Below, piece by piece: positions 43,007-51,263 of a DNA stretch of 57,466 nt. The DNA lies in contig CAYFUR010000009.1 of the NCBI GenBank assembly GCA_964346275.1, positions 1-57,466 on the forward strand, read 5' to 3'. The position numbers and the translations under genes are program-made. This stretch comes from CAYFUR01 sp964346275. Lineage in GTDB: Bacteria > Sumerlaeota > Sumerlaeia > SLMS01. The notes beneath the pieces are model-generated. The model searched no databases, was not told the DNA's origin, and saw nothing but the letters and a program-made list of their open reading frames with translations. The stretch's first letter is position 1. Each line of letters opens with the position of its first letter.

Positions 43007-45087
43007 AGTTCTCATTCCGCATCGCCCTCGCGTGTTTTTCTGCCCTGTTCTCGCTTCTCCAGGCAGGCCAGGCGCCGGCCCAGTTTGGCATAAGCGCCAC
43101 GATTGACGAATTCAGCCCGACATTGATCCCGACGGAAGAGACCACGGAAATCAATGTGGTCCTGAGGAATACGGGGGCGGCGACGTTCTTCGATCTCCAG
43201 GTCGACGAGGCGCCGAGCGGCTGGAACGCCCGTATCGATTCCTCCGGCTATACGTTTCTCGGCGGGGGGGATAGCAAGAGCTATACGCTGGAAGTAACGC
43301 CGACGGATGCGGAAGGCGATTTCGATGTGTCGCTCGATATTCTCGCGGAGGATCTCTTCGGCTCGCGCGGCAGCATTGGTACGGAAGACATCACCTTGGC
43401 CGTGATGGCCCCGCCGGGAGAATTCCAGATCCTGGCACCGGAAACGAACGACGAGCTTCCTTTCGGGGAAGAGTTCCAGATCGCCTGGGAGCGGTCTTCC
43501 AATGCTGATAATTACGACGTGACTCTTGCGCGCTATGAAGGGGGCCAGCCCCAATATCCTGCCCAGTTCTCCATCGAGGACATCGGGAATTCCTTCTTTT
43601 TCTTCGACTCCAGCCAGATGGAACGGGGCACGCGCTATGAAGTGAAGGTTTTCGCCAAGAATATCATTGGCGAGACGGAGAACTCCGGCGGGCCGCGCCC
43701 GTTCAGTATCGAGGCGCTGCCTCCTCTCGGGGGTTTTGCCATTCTGACGCCCCAGCCGGACGAGGAACTTTGGATCAAGCCGCGCTTTAACTGGGAGCCG
43801 TCGGAGAACGCGGAGACATACACGCTGGCCGTGCGGCCGGAGGTCGACGGCGGACCGGGGAGCGAGCCGCTTCGCGTGGTGGAAGATATCACGGCATCGT
43901 CCTATGAATGGCCCGATCCACCGCTGGAGGGAGACAAGGCGTATTACCTCTCCGTAACGGCGCATCGGGGGGATGATTCCCTCGTCAATATCGGCGGCGT
44001 GGTCCGTTTCACGACGACGGGGTTGCGCGATTTTGAACTGATCATACCGGCGGAAAACGAGGAGAAGCTGCCATTGCAGCCGGAATTCCGCTGGGAAGCG
44101 TCGGAAGGGGCGCAGAAGTATGTCTTCCACATTGTGGAGCTTGTCGGCAATGGGTCGCAAAACCCTGTCTATACGAGCGAGGTGAATACAGGAACCGGGG
44201 TGATCAGCTTTCTTCTGCCCGGGCATCAGAAGCTCAAATCGGAAAGCACATACCTTTGGTGGGTGGAGGCGATTCGGGATGATGAGTCCCGGGAGAACCT
44301 GGATGGGCCGCGTGTGTTCGATACAACGGATCTGACATCCTTCGACCTGCTCACTCCCCAGGCCTTTGCCGAGGGCGTGGGCGGAACGCCGCTCTTTCGC
44401 TGGGAGATTTCGCGCTCGGCTCTCAGCTACTTCGTGGAAATCACGACGATCGGGAGCAGAGGACAGCCGACGACGCCGCCGATTGCGGCAAGCGGTATTC
44501 TGAATCGCCCGGAATGGCAGTATGATCTGACGCCGCTTGTTCCGGGCCGGCGCTATGCCTGGCGCGTCGGCGCGTCGGACGGCAAAGCGGTTCGGTTTAA
44601 CTATGGGAACTGGCAGACTTTTACGGTGACGCCGCTCTCGGAATTCACGCTGTCCTCGCCGTCGAACGAAGCGGCGGAGGTGGCGACCCAGCCGACGCTG
44701 CGCTGGCAGCGTGTTCCGGGGGCCCAGGGCTACCGCGTCTATCTCGCGATCCCGGGAGGCATTGGATTCCAGCCCCTGGAAATCGACAGCAACACGACCG
44801 AGTTGGATCTCGCCGATGCGGGAGTGCAGCTCAACAGCCTGACGACGTATAGCTGGACGGTGGAAGCGGTCGCGGGCGGCGCGACGCTTTTTGCCGGGGA
44901 TACCTGGCTTTTCACGACGGAGGAGCGGGACGTTATCGTTCCCTGCGACTACATCGACCACCTGATCGGGCGCCAGGTTTTCGGCCCGGTGGAACGTGCC
45001 CTGGGCGGAATTCCCAGCGACCAACCACTCGATTGCAGCACGTATATCACCACGACCCAGTTTGAGGGCCCCTGCGTGCGGGAGTGA
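43003..45087 (+). CDS. Exported FN3-like repeat protein
   Basis: This 694-residue protein starts at TTG 43003, which overlaps the previous stop. It has a signal peptide (FRIALACFSALFSLLQAGQAPAQ). An NPCBM/CARDB-like N-terminal beta domain (LIPTEETTEINVVLRNTG) precedes about five repeats of a fibronectin-type-III-like module of about 95 residues. Each repeat carries F-x-I/L-L-x-P near its start, then F-x-W-E/R and Y-x-W-x-V-x-A. Examples are FNWEPSENAETYTLAVRP, FRWEASEGAQKYVFHIVEL and LRWQRVPGAQGYRVYLAIP. Three Cys occur only near the C-terminus. No catalytic domain was seen, so a surface-binding or scaffolding role is likely. It is the last gene of the operon. Confidence 0.82.
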   Translation: MKFSFRIALACFSALFSLLQAGQAPAQFGISATIDEFSPTLIPTEETTEINVVLRNTGAATFFDLQVDEAPSGWNARIDSSGYTFLGGGDSKSYTLEVTPTDAEGDFDVSLDILAEDLFGSRGSIGTEDITLAVMAPPGEFQILAPETNDELPFGEEFQIAWERSSNADNYDVTLARYEGGQPQYPAQFSIEDIGNSFFFFDSSQMERGTRYEVKVFAKNIIGETENSGGPRPFSIEALPPLGGFAILTPQPDEELWIKPRFNWEPSENAETYTLAVRPEVDGGPGSEPLRVVEDITASSYEWPDPPLEGDKAYYLSVTAHRGDDSLVNIGGVVRFTTTGLRDFELIIPAENEEKLPLQPEFRWEASEGAQKYVFHIVELVGNGSQNPVYTSEVNTGTGVISFLLPGHQKLKSESTYLWWVEAIRDDESRENLDGPRVFDTTDLTSFDLLTPQAFAEGVGGTPLFRWEISRSALSYFVEITTIGSRGQPTTPPIAASGILNRPEWQYDLTPLVPGRRYAWRVGASDGKAVRFNYGNWQTFTVTPLSEFTLSSPSNEAAEVATQPTLRWQRVPGAQGYRVYLAIPGGIGFQPLEIDSNTTELDLADAGVQLNSLTTYSWTVEAVAGGATLFAGDTWLFTTEERDVIVPCDYIDHLIGRQVFGPVERALGGIPSDQPLDCSTYITTTQFEGPCVRE

Positions 45088-45093
45088 GGCGAG

Positions 45094-45879
45094 TCACATC
45101 TCCACGCGGATTCGCTCGATGCCGAGGGCTTCTCCCGTTTCCGGGTTGGCGCGGAGGATGACGCCGTTGAGGCTGACTTCGTGGGGCTTGGCGACTTCCC
45201 AGCGCTTGAGCCGCTGGGTCAGCATCGCTTCCAGCACGGTGTCGCGGTCATTTCCGATGACCGAGTCGTAGGGACCCGTCATCCCAACATCGGTGATATA
45301 CGCAGTCCCTTTGTGGAGGATGCGCTCGTCCGCCGTCGGCACGTGGGTGTGGGTGCCCAGGACGGCGGTGACCCGGCCGTCGAGATACCACCCCATGGCG
45401 ATCTTTTCCGAGGTGGCTTCGGCGTGGAAGTCGACGATGATCAGGCGGGTTTCCTGGTGCAGCTCATCGATGGCGCCGTCGAGAGCCCGAAAGGGGTCGT
45501 CATAGTGCGTGCCCATAAAGGTCCGGCCACAGGCATTGAGCACGCCCACGGAGGGCCCTGCGGAGCTGTCGTGGATCAACGAGCCTCGACCCGGCGCGCC
45601 GGGGGGATAATTCAGGGGCCGGACGAGACGGTCTTCGCGGTCGATATAGTCGTGGCTGGCTTTCTGCTGAAAAATGTGGTTGCCGCCGGTGAGGATTTCG
45701 CACCCGGCGTCGAAGAGTTCCTTTGCGACTTTTTCCGTGATGCCCTTGCCGCCCGCCGCGTTTTCGCAATTGGCGATGACAAGATCGATTTCCCGCTCGT
45801 TTTTGAGCCGGGGGAGGATCTTTTTTACGGCCTGGCGGCCGGGGTTTCCAAAGATGTCGCCGATAAAGAGAATATTCAT
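45094..45879 (-). CDS. YmdB-like metallophosphoesterase (TIGR00282 type)
   Basis: This 261-residue cytosolic enzyme belongs to the family of B. subtilis YmdB, a 2',3'-cyclic-nucleotide phosphodiesterase linked to RNase Y and biofilm control. Metal ligands are in LFIGDIFGNPGR (Asp), NCEN (Asn), GGNHIF (Asn, His) and GTHTHVPTAD (His-x-His), with DFHAEATSEK between them. The length fits the family. The ATG at 45879 is chosen because the protein typically begins M-N-I-L-F-I-G-D; nine earlier codons are open. It converges with the FN3-like gene with six bases between. A PSP1/RicT-like protein, another member of RNase Y networks, is encoded elsewhere in the window. Confidence 0.94.
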   Translation of the reverse strand: MNILFIGDIFGNPGRQAVKKILPRLKNEREIDLVIANCENAAGGKGITEKVAKELFDAGCEILTGGNHIFQQKASHDYIDREDRLVRPLNYPPGAPGRGSLIHDSSAGPSVGVLNACGRTFMGTHYDDPFRALDGAIDELHQETRLIIVDFHAEATSEKIAMGWYLDGRVTAVLGTHTHVPTADERILHKGTAYITDVGMTGPYDSVIGNDRDTVLEAMLTQRLKRWEVAKPHEVSLNGVILRANPETGEALGIERIRVEM

Positions 45880-46156
45880 GGGCGGGAGCCTCTCCACGGG
45901 CGCCACGGGAGGAAAGGGAAATTGCTTTCCACCGGGTGGGAAGCAGCCTTGGTTTGATGCGATGCCGGAAAGTTACGATGGGCTGGCGTGATATCACAAT
46001 TCCCGAACAGCGACAGAGTTGCTCTGGAGGCTGTCTTTTGGAATGCAAGTCATTCAAAATCAGAGGCCAAGCCTTTCCATGGCCCGCGGCGCACAACGGC
46101 CCCCCGTTTGCTGCGCTTTCTTCCGGATACACTGATCCTGCCAGGGAGGCCTTGCC

Positions 46157-47470
46157 GTGAAAACCACGTCTCTTCTTCTTGCTCTTTCCATTCTTGTCTT
46201 CGCTGCTCCCTCTCTTCCTGGGGAAGAGAGCGCTGCGAAAGAGGATCGGCTCGAACAGCACCGCGATCGAGTTCAGAGCCTGATCGATCAACGAAAAGCG
46301 GAAAATGAGGCTTATCAGGAAGACGAGGAGCCGGAGGAGAGCGGCCTCCTGTCCCAGCGGCTGGTGCTTTCCGAGCGCAGTGCGCCGATTTCCCGTATCA
46401 TCGACCGAATCGAAGGGCACACAGGCGTGGAAATCATGCTGCAGGGGATTTCCCCGGAAGAACGGCTGATCATGATGGTGGGGGATGTGCGGCTGGAGGA
46501 AGCGCTCGACATGATGGCTGCGGCGAAAGGCTGGAAATGGTATCAAAAAGACGCCGGACGCATCGTTCTGATGCCGGCGGATGAAACGGCGGAAGAAAGC
46601 GATCCAGTGGAATCCGCCCAAGGCGAATCGAAGGCGGCGGATGGCCCATCTTCAGACCGGGCGAAGCGCCTTGCCGCGCATGAGAAAAGAATCCGGGAAT
46701 TGATTCAGAAGCGCCGGCAGGAACAGAAAGCCGCGGAAGCGGACGAGCCTGCTGCCGGCGAGGCCGAGGAGCGCGTCACCATTGCGGCCCATGATGGCCG
46801 GATAGATCGCCTCCTCGAAGAGTTATCCGCCCAAACGGATGCGACCATCATCCCCATGGGCGAGGTGCCGGGGTCGCGTGTTTCCATCATGGCCGAGGAC
46901 AAGCCCCTGGAAGATGTTCTGTCGATGCTGTCCGAGCCGAACGACTGGGTCTGGTGGCGCCAGGACGATGGCCGTTACGCCATGGCCGATCGGGGATATT
47001 ACGAGCAGGAGGTGCTGCCGGATGATGACACGTTGCAGAAGGTTTTCCGACCCAAGAACGTGAAAGCCTCCGAGCTTGAGCGTGCAATCCAGGGACTCCT
47101 GACCTCCAACGTCGGTTCGTCCGTTGTCGACAAACGCACCAATAAACTGATCGTGAATGATCAGCGGGAAGCCTTAGAGCGCATCGAGCAACTGGTCGAG
47201 GAACTGGACGCGCGGCCACGCAAAGCGACGGATGCTTCCGGCGATACGCTGGTTCCCACGGGCGATGATACGGTGATCCGGACGTTCCACCTCGAATATG
47301 CCCATCCCATGGAGTTCGTTGCCGCGGCCAAGCGGCTCGGTCTTCTCGACGGCGGGCGTTATCATCATGAGCAGCGGACGAATCGCCTGTTTGTCCGCTC
47401 GGATCCTGAATCGCTGGACCGGTTGGCGGCGTTCCTGGATGCCTATGATGTGCCAGAGCCCGCGGAATGA
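46157..47470 (+). CDS. Secretin N-domain protein lacking the barrel
   Basis: This 437-residue exported protein has a signal peptide (KTTSLLLALSILVFAAPSLPG) and starts at GTG 46157, with AGGGAGG seven bases upstream. It has an STN-like short domain (about 65-145), a charged linker, a second STN domain (about 205-285) and N1/KH-like domains (about 292-345 and 370-435). From DGRIDRLLEELSAQTDATI to NKLIVNDQREALERIE it closely parallels the first 200 residues of the next gene, including the identical NDWVWW/NNWVWW and FRPKNVKASELERAI/FRPNNVKASELDRAI stretches. The secretin pore domain is absent. It may help dock or gate the true secretin, or be a decaying duplicate; the open frame argues for function. 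Confidence 0.8.
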   Translation: MKTTSLLLALSILVFAAPSLPGEESAAKEDRLEQHRDRVQSLIDQRKAENEAYQEDEEPEESGLLSQRLVLSERSAPISRIIDRIEGHTGVEIMLQGISPEERLIMMVGDVRLEEALDMMAAAKGWKWYQKDAGRIVLMPADETAEESDPVESAQGESKAADGPSSDRAKRLAAHEKRIRELIQKRRQEQKAAEADEPAAGEAEERVTIAAHDGRIDRLLEELSAQTDATIIPMGEVPGSRVSIMAEDKPLEDVLSMLSEPNDWVWWRQDDGRYAMADRGYYEQEVLPDDDTLQKVFRPKNVKASELERAIQGLLTSNVGSSVVDKRTNKLIVNDQREALERIEQLVEELDARPRKATDASGDTLVPTGDDTVIRTFHLEYAHPMEFVAAAKRLGLLDGGRYHHEQRTNRLFVRSDPESLDRLAAFLDAYDVPEPAE

Positions 47471-47628
47471 CTCGCCGTGTTGGAGGAGGAGCGGGGGACA
47501 GCCGGAGCGCCGCCTTCTGTCTTTCGCAAAGGAGGCGAAGCATCCTTGTGCACCCGTTCTTTTTGGATGACACCCATGGGACGTTGCCTCCACCCTCCCC
47601 CGGAAATGGCCTCTCGGGGGCTAACCTT

Positions 47629-47652
47629 TTGACTTTTTCCCCGGTCTTGACT
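47629..47652 (+). promoter_or_regulatory. Candidate promoter elements upstream of the secretin gene
   Basis: Two TTGACT boxes stand at 47629-47634 and 47647-47652, 18 bases apart, in the 240-base spacer before the secretin gene. They resemble -35 boxes, but no convincing -10 box is at the right distance. A CCCCCG/CGGGGG hairpin with a T-rich tail (47597-47635) just before could end the upstream transcript. Both calls are tentative. Confidence 0.3.
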
Positions 47653-47711
47653 CAGGGGATAACCCAAATCTTACGAGCTTTCTCCGCGACGCAGAATACA
47701 TGGAGCGCCTG

Positions 47712-49985
47712 ATGACCTTCCGCCGGAACCCTTCTGACCTTCGACCCCCGTTCGTTTTTCTTGCACTTTTATTCTTCGGCTTTGCTGTCAGCATCTTCCT
47801 TCCAGGCCATGCTCCGGCCCAAGGGGAGGAAGGCCAGCAGGCCCAGCAGCAAGAGGGAGGCGAAGGGGGCCAAAACCTGGTCACCGTCGCCACTAACGAT
47901 GGCCGGATCGACAGCGTTCTGGCGGTGATTTCTACCCAGATCGATGCCACGGTGTCCCCATTTGGCAAGGTTCCCGGCTCCCGGGTCACGATCATTGCCG
48001 AAGATCAGCCGATTGAGAGCGTGCTCAATATGCTCGCCAACCCCAATAACTGGGTCTGGTGGCGAGAGGATAACGGGGACTATGGCATCGCGGACCGGGA
48101 TTACTACGAAAAGAACATCCTGCCCAAGCGTGTTATTCAGAAGGTCTTCCGGCCCAACAATGTGAAAGCTTCGGAGCTTGACAGGGCAATCAAGGGCCTT
48201 CTGACACCCAATGTCGGATCATCGGTCGCGGACGATCGAACGAATAAACTGATTGTGAACGATTTGCCCCAGGCTCTTGAGCGAATAGAGAGGTTTATCC
48301 GGGAAATTGACGTCCAGCTTGTTGTGCGTGTCTTTTATATCCGGCACGCCGATGTGGAGGACATTGCCAAGAAAATCGAGAATTACAAATCCGAGCCCGG
48401 CACGATCGAGGTGGATACGAAAACCCACCAGATTATTGTGACCGATCTGCTTTCCAACATTAAAAAAATGGAGCTGCTCATCGACATCCTTGATGTGGGG
48501 CCGGAAATCGTTATTTACGACGTGAACAACATCGGGATCGAAGGGGAAGACCTGGAAGACCTGAAAGCCATTATCGATTCTATTCGCACCGACAATGACC
48601 AGTTGCTCTTTGAAGTGAACGAAAAGCAGGGCGTCTTTATTCTGGAGGACGTGCCTGAGGTTCACGAACGGGTCGAACAGGTGCTTGCCGGATTTGACCA
48701 GCCAGTGAAACAGGTCCTCGTCCAGGGCGAGATTCTGTCGACCCGCTTCGACCGCCAGTTCGACGTGGGGCTGTCGCAATTTGCCGTCTCCGAGGATTTG
48801 CTTTCCGCGGCCAGCCAGGGCGCTCTTGGCGGTGGAGGGTTCGGTGGAGGCGGCGATGAGGGAGGAGGCAGTTTTGCCGGCAGCCTTGGCTTCACCGGGA
48901 CGGACGACATTTTTCCCAACCTGACTCTCTCGGGCAAAACCATCACCGGCAATTATCTGAACGACGAAGTTTTGCTTCAATACAAGGCTGTCTTCGAGGA
49001 CTCCAACACGCGCGTGTTGCTCCAGCCGCGCGTGCTGGTCAAGAACCAGCAGACGTCGCGGATCTTCGTCGGTTCTGAAACGCCCTTTCTCACGACCTTC
49101 TTCGACGATAATAACACCGGCACCAGCCGGCGCACCAGCAGCCAATCCACGGTCACATCAGGTCTGACTTTTGAAGTAACGCCTTCCATCTCGAACAGTT
49201 ACTTGATCGAGATGGAACTGCAGATCGATAATGACGAAGCGTTTACCGAGTTGATCCCCGACGGCAGCGGCAACCAGGTTCGCGTGGTGGGCCGCGATCG
49301 CCAGCAGGTGGAAACGACGCTTCAAATTCCCAGCGCCCAGACCCGTATGATCGGCGGCCTGATTCGCGACAGCAATTCGACCACCAATTCCGGTTTTCCG
49401 TTTCTCGTCAACCTGCCCTATATCGGCAGCCTGTTTGGCACGAAGGGCTCGACCAAGAGCGCCTCGAACCTGATGATCTTTATCACGCCGACGATTGTTG
49501 AGGATGTTCTCCCGCGTCCGACGACTGTCGATGGCCGCCGCGGCCGCCTCGTTACCAATTACGAACGGGTTCCCGGTGAGTTCGACCTCAACGAGGACTC
49601 GCCGGAAGCTGGCGAGTCCCCAGCCCCCCAGCAGGGCGAATCCGGCGTGGAAGCGGAGGACTTCGAAGTTCCGGAAAATCTCGATGACCTTCTTTCCGGC
49701 GACACGGAGGAGGAGCAGGCGACCCTCGAGCGCCTTCGCGAACTCCAGCGCCAACGCCAGGAAGCCTACCAGCAGGATCAGGGTGAGGGGAACTATGTGC
49801 CTTCCGCGGGATTCGGAAGCGCCACGCTGAATACCGGAACAAGCGGCGAGCAGGCTGGCCAGCCGCGGGAACCGGAGCGTCCTGAGCCCCGTTTCCGTCG
49901 CGACCAGGAGCGGGACCGCCCGCCGCGCAGGGAACCGCCCCAGCGGGCCGAGCAGCCGACCGGAAACGAAACCAATTATCGCTGA
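47712..49985 (+). CDS. Type II/IV secretion secretin (GspD/PilQ-like)
   Basis: This outer-membrane pore protein of about 757 residues has a signal sequence (FVFLALLFFGFAVSIFLPGHAPAQ). An STN/N0-like domain and several N1 domains (KVFRPNNVKASELDRAI, VFYIRHADVEDIAKKIENY, IDSIRTDNDQLLF) follow. The secretin core has a Gly-rich gate loop (LGGGGFGGGGDEGGGSFAG), VLLQPRVLVKNQQTSRIFVGSE, the conserved TSGLTFEVTPSI, RMIGGLIRD and LPYIGSLFG, and MIFITPTIV ends it. A long Gln/Arg-rich tail (650-757) is unusual. The ATG at 47712 has GGAG six bases upstream; 47700 is the alternative. No other secretion or pilus genes adjoin, so which machine it serves is open. Confidence 0.93.
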   Translation: MTFRRNPSDLRPPFVFLALLFFGFAVSIFLPGHAPAQGEEGQQAQQQEGGEGGQNLVTVATNDGRIDSVLAVISTQIDATVSPFGKVPGSRVTIIAEDQPIESVLNMLANPNNWVWWREDNGDYGIADRDYYEKNILPKRVIQKVFRPNNVKASELDRAIKGLLTPNVGSSVADDRTNKLIVNDLPQALERIERFIREIDVQLVVRVFYIRHADVEDIAKKIENYKSEPGTIEVDTKTHQIIVTDLLSNIKKMELLIDILDVGPEIVIYDVNNIGIEGEDLEDLKAIIDSIRTDNDQLLFEVNEKQGVFILEDVPEVHERVEQVLAGFDQPVKQVLVQGEILSTRFDRQFDVGLSQFAVSEDLLSAASQGALGGGGFGGGGDEGGGSFAGSLGFTGTDDIFPNLTLSGKTITGNYLNDEVLLQYKAVFEDSNTRVLLQPRVLVKNQQTSRIFVGSETPFLTTFFDDNNTGTSRRTSSQSTVTSGLTFEVTPSISNSYLIEMELQIDNDEAFTELIPDGSGNQVRVVGRDRQQVETTLQIPSAQTRMIGGLIRDSNSTTNSGFPFLVNLPYIGSLFGTKGSTKSASNLMIFITPTIVEDVLPRPTTVDGRRGRLVTNYERVPGEFDLNEDSPEAGESPAPQQGESGVEAEDFEVPENLDDLLSGDTEEEQATLERLRELQRQRQEAYQQDQGEGNYVPSAGFGSATLNTGTSGEQAGQPREPERPEPRFRRDQERDRPPRREPPQRAEQPTGNETNYR

Positions 49986-50003
49986 GCTTGACCTTTCCAA
50001 AGG

Positions 50004-50038
50004 GATCGCCGGAAATCTTTTTTAGATTTCCGGCGATC
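50004..50038. terminator. Perfect 15-bp inverted repeat between secretin and GT4 genes
   Basis: The arms GATCGCCGGAAATCT and AGATTTCCGGCGATC pair without mismatch around a TTTTT loop. It begins 19 bases after the secretin stop and ends seven bases before the ATG of the next gene. It may terminate or protect the secretin mRNA, or hide the ribosome site of the glycosyltransferase, which has no visible Shine-Dalgarno sequence. A trailing U-tract is absent. Confidence 0.65.
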
Positions 50039-50045
50039 TCCTCTT

Positions 50046-51146
50046 ATGCGCGTTCTCCAACTGAACACCGAAACAGGATTCCGCGGCGGCGAACGCCAGG
50101 TGGCGCTGCTCATGCGCGGTTTGCGAGAGCGCGGCCACGAACAAATCCTGGTTGCACGGAAGGGGAGTGAACTGGCGGAAGCCATGAAGGCCGAAGGCTT
50201 CACCGTGCGCACCTTCCAGCCACCCGGATTCCTGGGAATCCGCGGCCCGTTGCTTTCCCGTTGGGTTCGCCAGACCGCCGACGAATTCGAAGCGGATCTT
50301 GTTCATGCCCACACGGGCAACTCGCACACGCTTGCCGTCGCGGGATTCTCGCAGCGCCTCCCCATGGTAACAACGCGGCGCGTCGATTTTCCCGTCGGGC
50401 AAAACTGGCTTTCACGCCGAAAGTATCTCGCCCCCGGCCAACACTACATCGCCATTTCCCAGGGAGTCGCGGACGTCCTTATGGAGGGGGGCATCGCGCG
50501 GGAACACATCACAATTGTCCATAGCGGAATCGAGCCCGAGCGCGTCCAGGGAGGAGACGGCACGGCCCTGCGGCGTGAATGGCTTGGCGAAGATTGCGGA
50601 CCGCTCATCGGGTTTGTGGGATCCCTGGTGGACCACAAGGCGCCCTGGGTTCTCGCTGATGCGGCGCCGCTCATTCGCGAACAACTCCCCGGAGCGCGGG
50701 TCGTTTTCGTGGGTGACGGAGAAATGCGCGCGCGGCTCGAGGAAATCCGCGAATCCAACCCGGAGGCCATCCATCTTGCGGGGCATCGTGACGATATTGC
50801 GGATTGTTACGCGGCCTTTGATTTGTTCGCCATGCCGTCCAAGCTGGAGGGGCTCTGCACGGCGCTGATCGACGCGCTTGCCGCAGGCGTGCCCGCGGTG
50901 GCCACGCGCACCGGCGGCATTCCCGATGTGATTCAGCACGGCGTGACTGGCGATCTTGTGCCGCCGCTCGACGCCGAGTCCCTGGCCGAGGCACTGGTTT
51001 CTTTGTGGAATGACCCTAAATGCCGGGAAATGTACCGGGATATCGGCCTCGCCCGCGCCGAGGACCGCTTTACCGCAAAGGCCATGGTGGAGGGCACGGA
51101 ACGTGTCTATACAGAAATTCTGGAAGGCCTTTCCAGCGAAGCCTGA
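50046..51146 (+). CDS. Glycosyltransferase family 4
   Basis: This 366-residue GT-B enzyme starts MRVLQLNTETGFRGGERQVALLMRGL, the usual acceptor-side start of GT4 proteins. It carries ADLVHAHTGNSH in the first half, and IGFVGSLVDHKAPWVLADAA and FVGDGEMRARLEEI in the second. The usual E-x7-E motif appears as KLEGLCTALIDALAAGVP, with Asp at the second position, a tolerated change. The donor and acceptor are unknown. A 15-bp hairpin precedes the start codon. RecD2 follows after about 117 bases on the same strand, possibly on the same transcript. Confidence 0.9.
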   Translation: MRVLQLNTETGFRGGERQVALLMRGLRERGHEQILVARKGSELAEAMKAEGFTVRTFQPPGFLGIRGPLLSRWVRQTADEFEADLVHAHTGNSHTLAVAGFSQRLPMVTTRRVDFPVGQNWLSRRKYLAPGQHYIAISQGVADVLMEGGIAREHITIVHSGIEPERVQGGDGTALRREWLGEDCGPLIGFVGSLVDHKAPWVLADAAPLIREQLPGARVVFVGDGEMRARLEEIRESNPEAIHLAGHRDDIADCYAAFDLFAMPSKLEGLCTALIDALAAGVPAVATRTGGIPDVIQHGVTGDLVPPLDAESLAEALVSLWNDPKCREMYRDIGLARAEDRFTAKAMVEGTERVYTEILEGLSSEA

Positions 51147-51263
51147 GCCGCGCTTTTTCCCTGGACCCGCGAGTGAAAAGGGAACGCGGAATTCAACGTG
51201 TAACGCACTCGCTGCGCATCTTTCGCTTTGCCTTCGCCCGTGCTCCCTCGCAGGCTGTGACTC

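Noticed and set aside
43012..45024. 670-codon open frame antisense to the FN3-like protein
   Set aside because: Arg-rich composition and no recognisable domain; typical GC-rich shadow frame.
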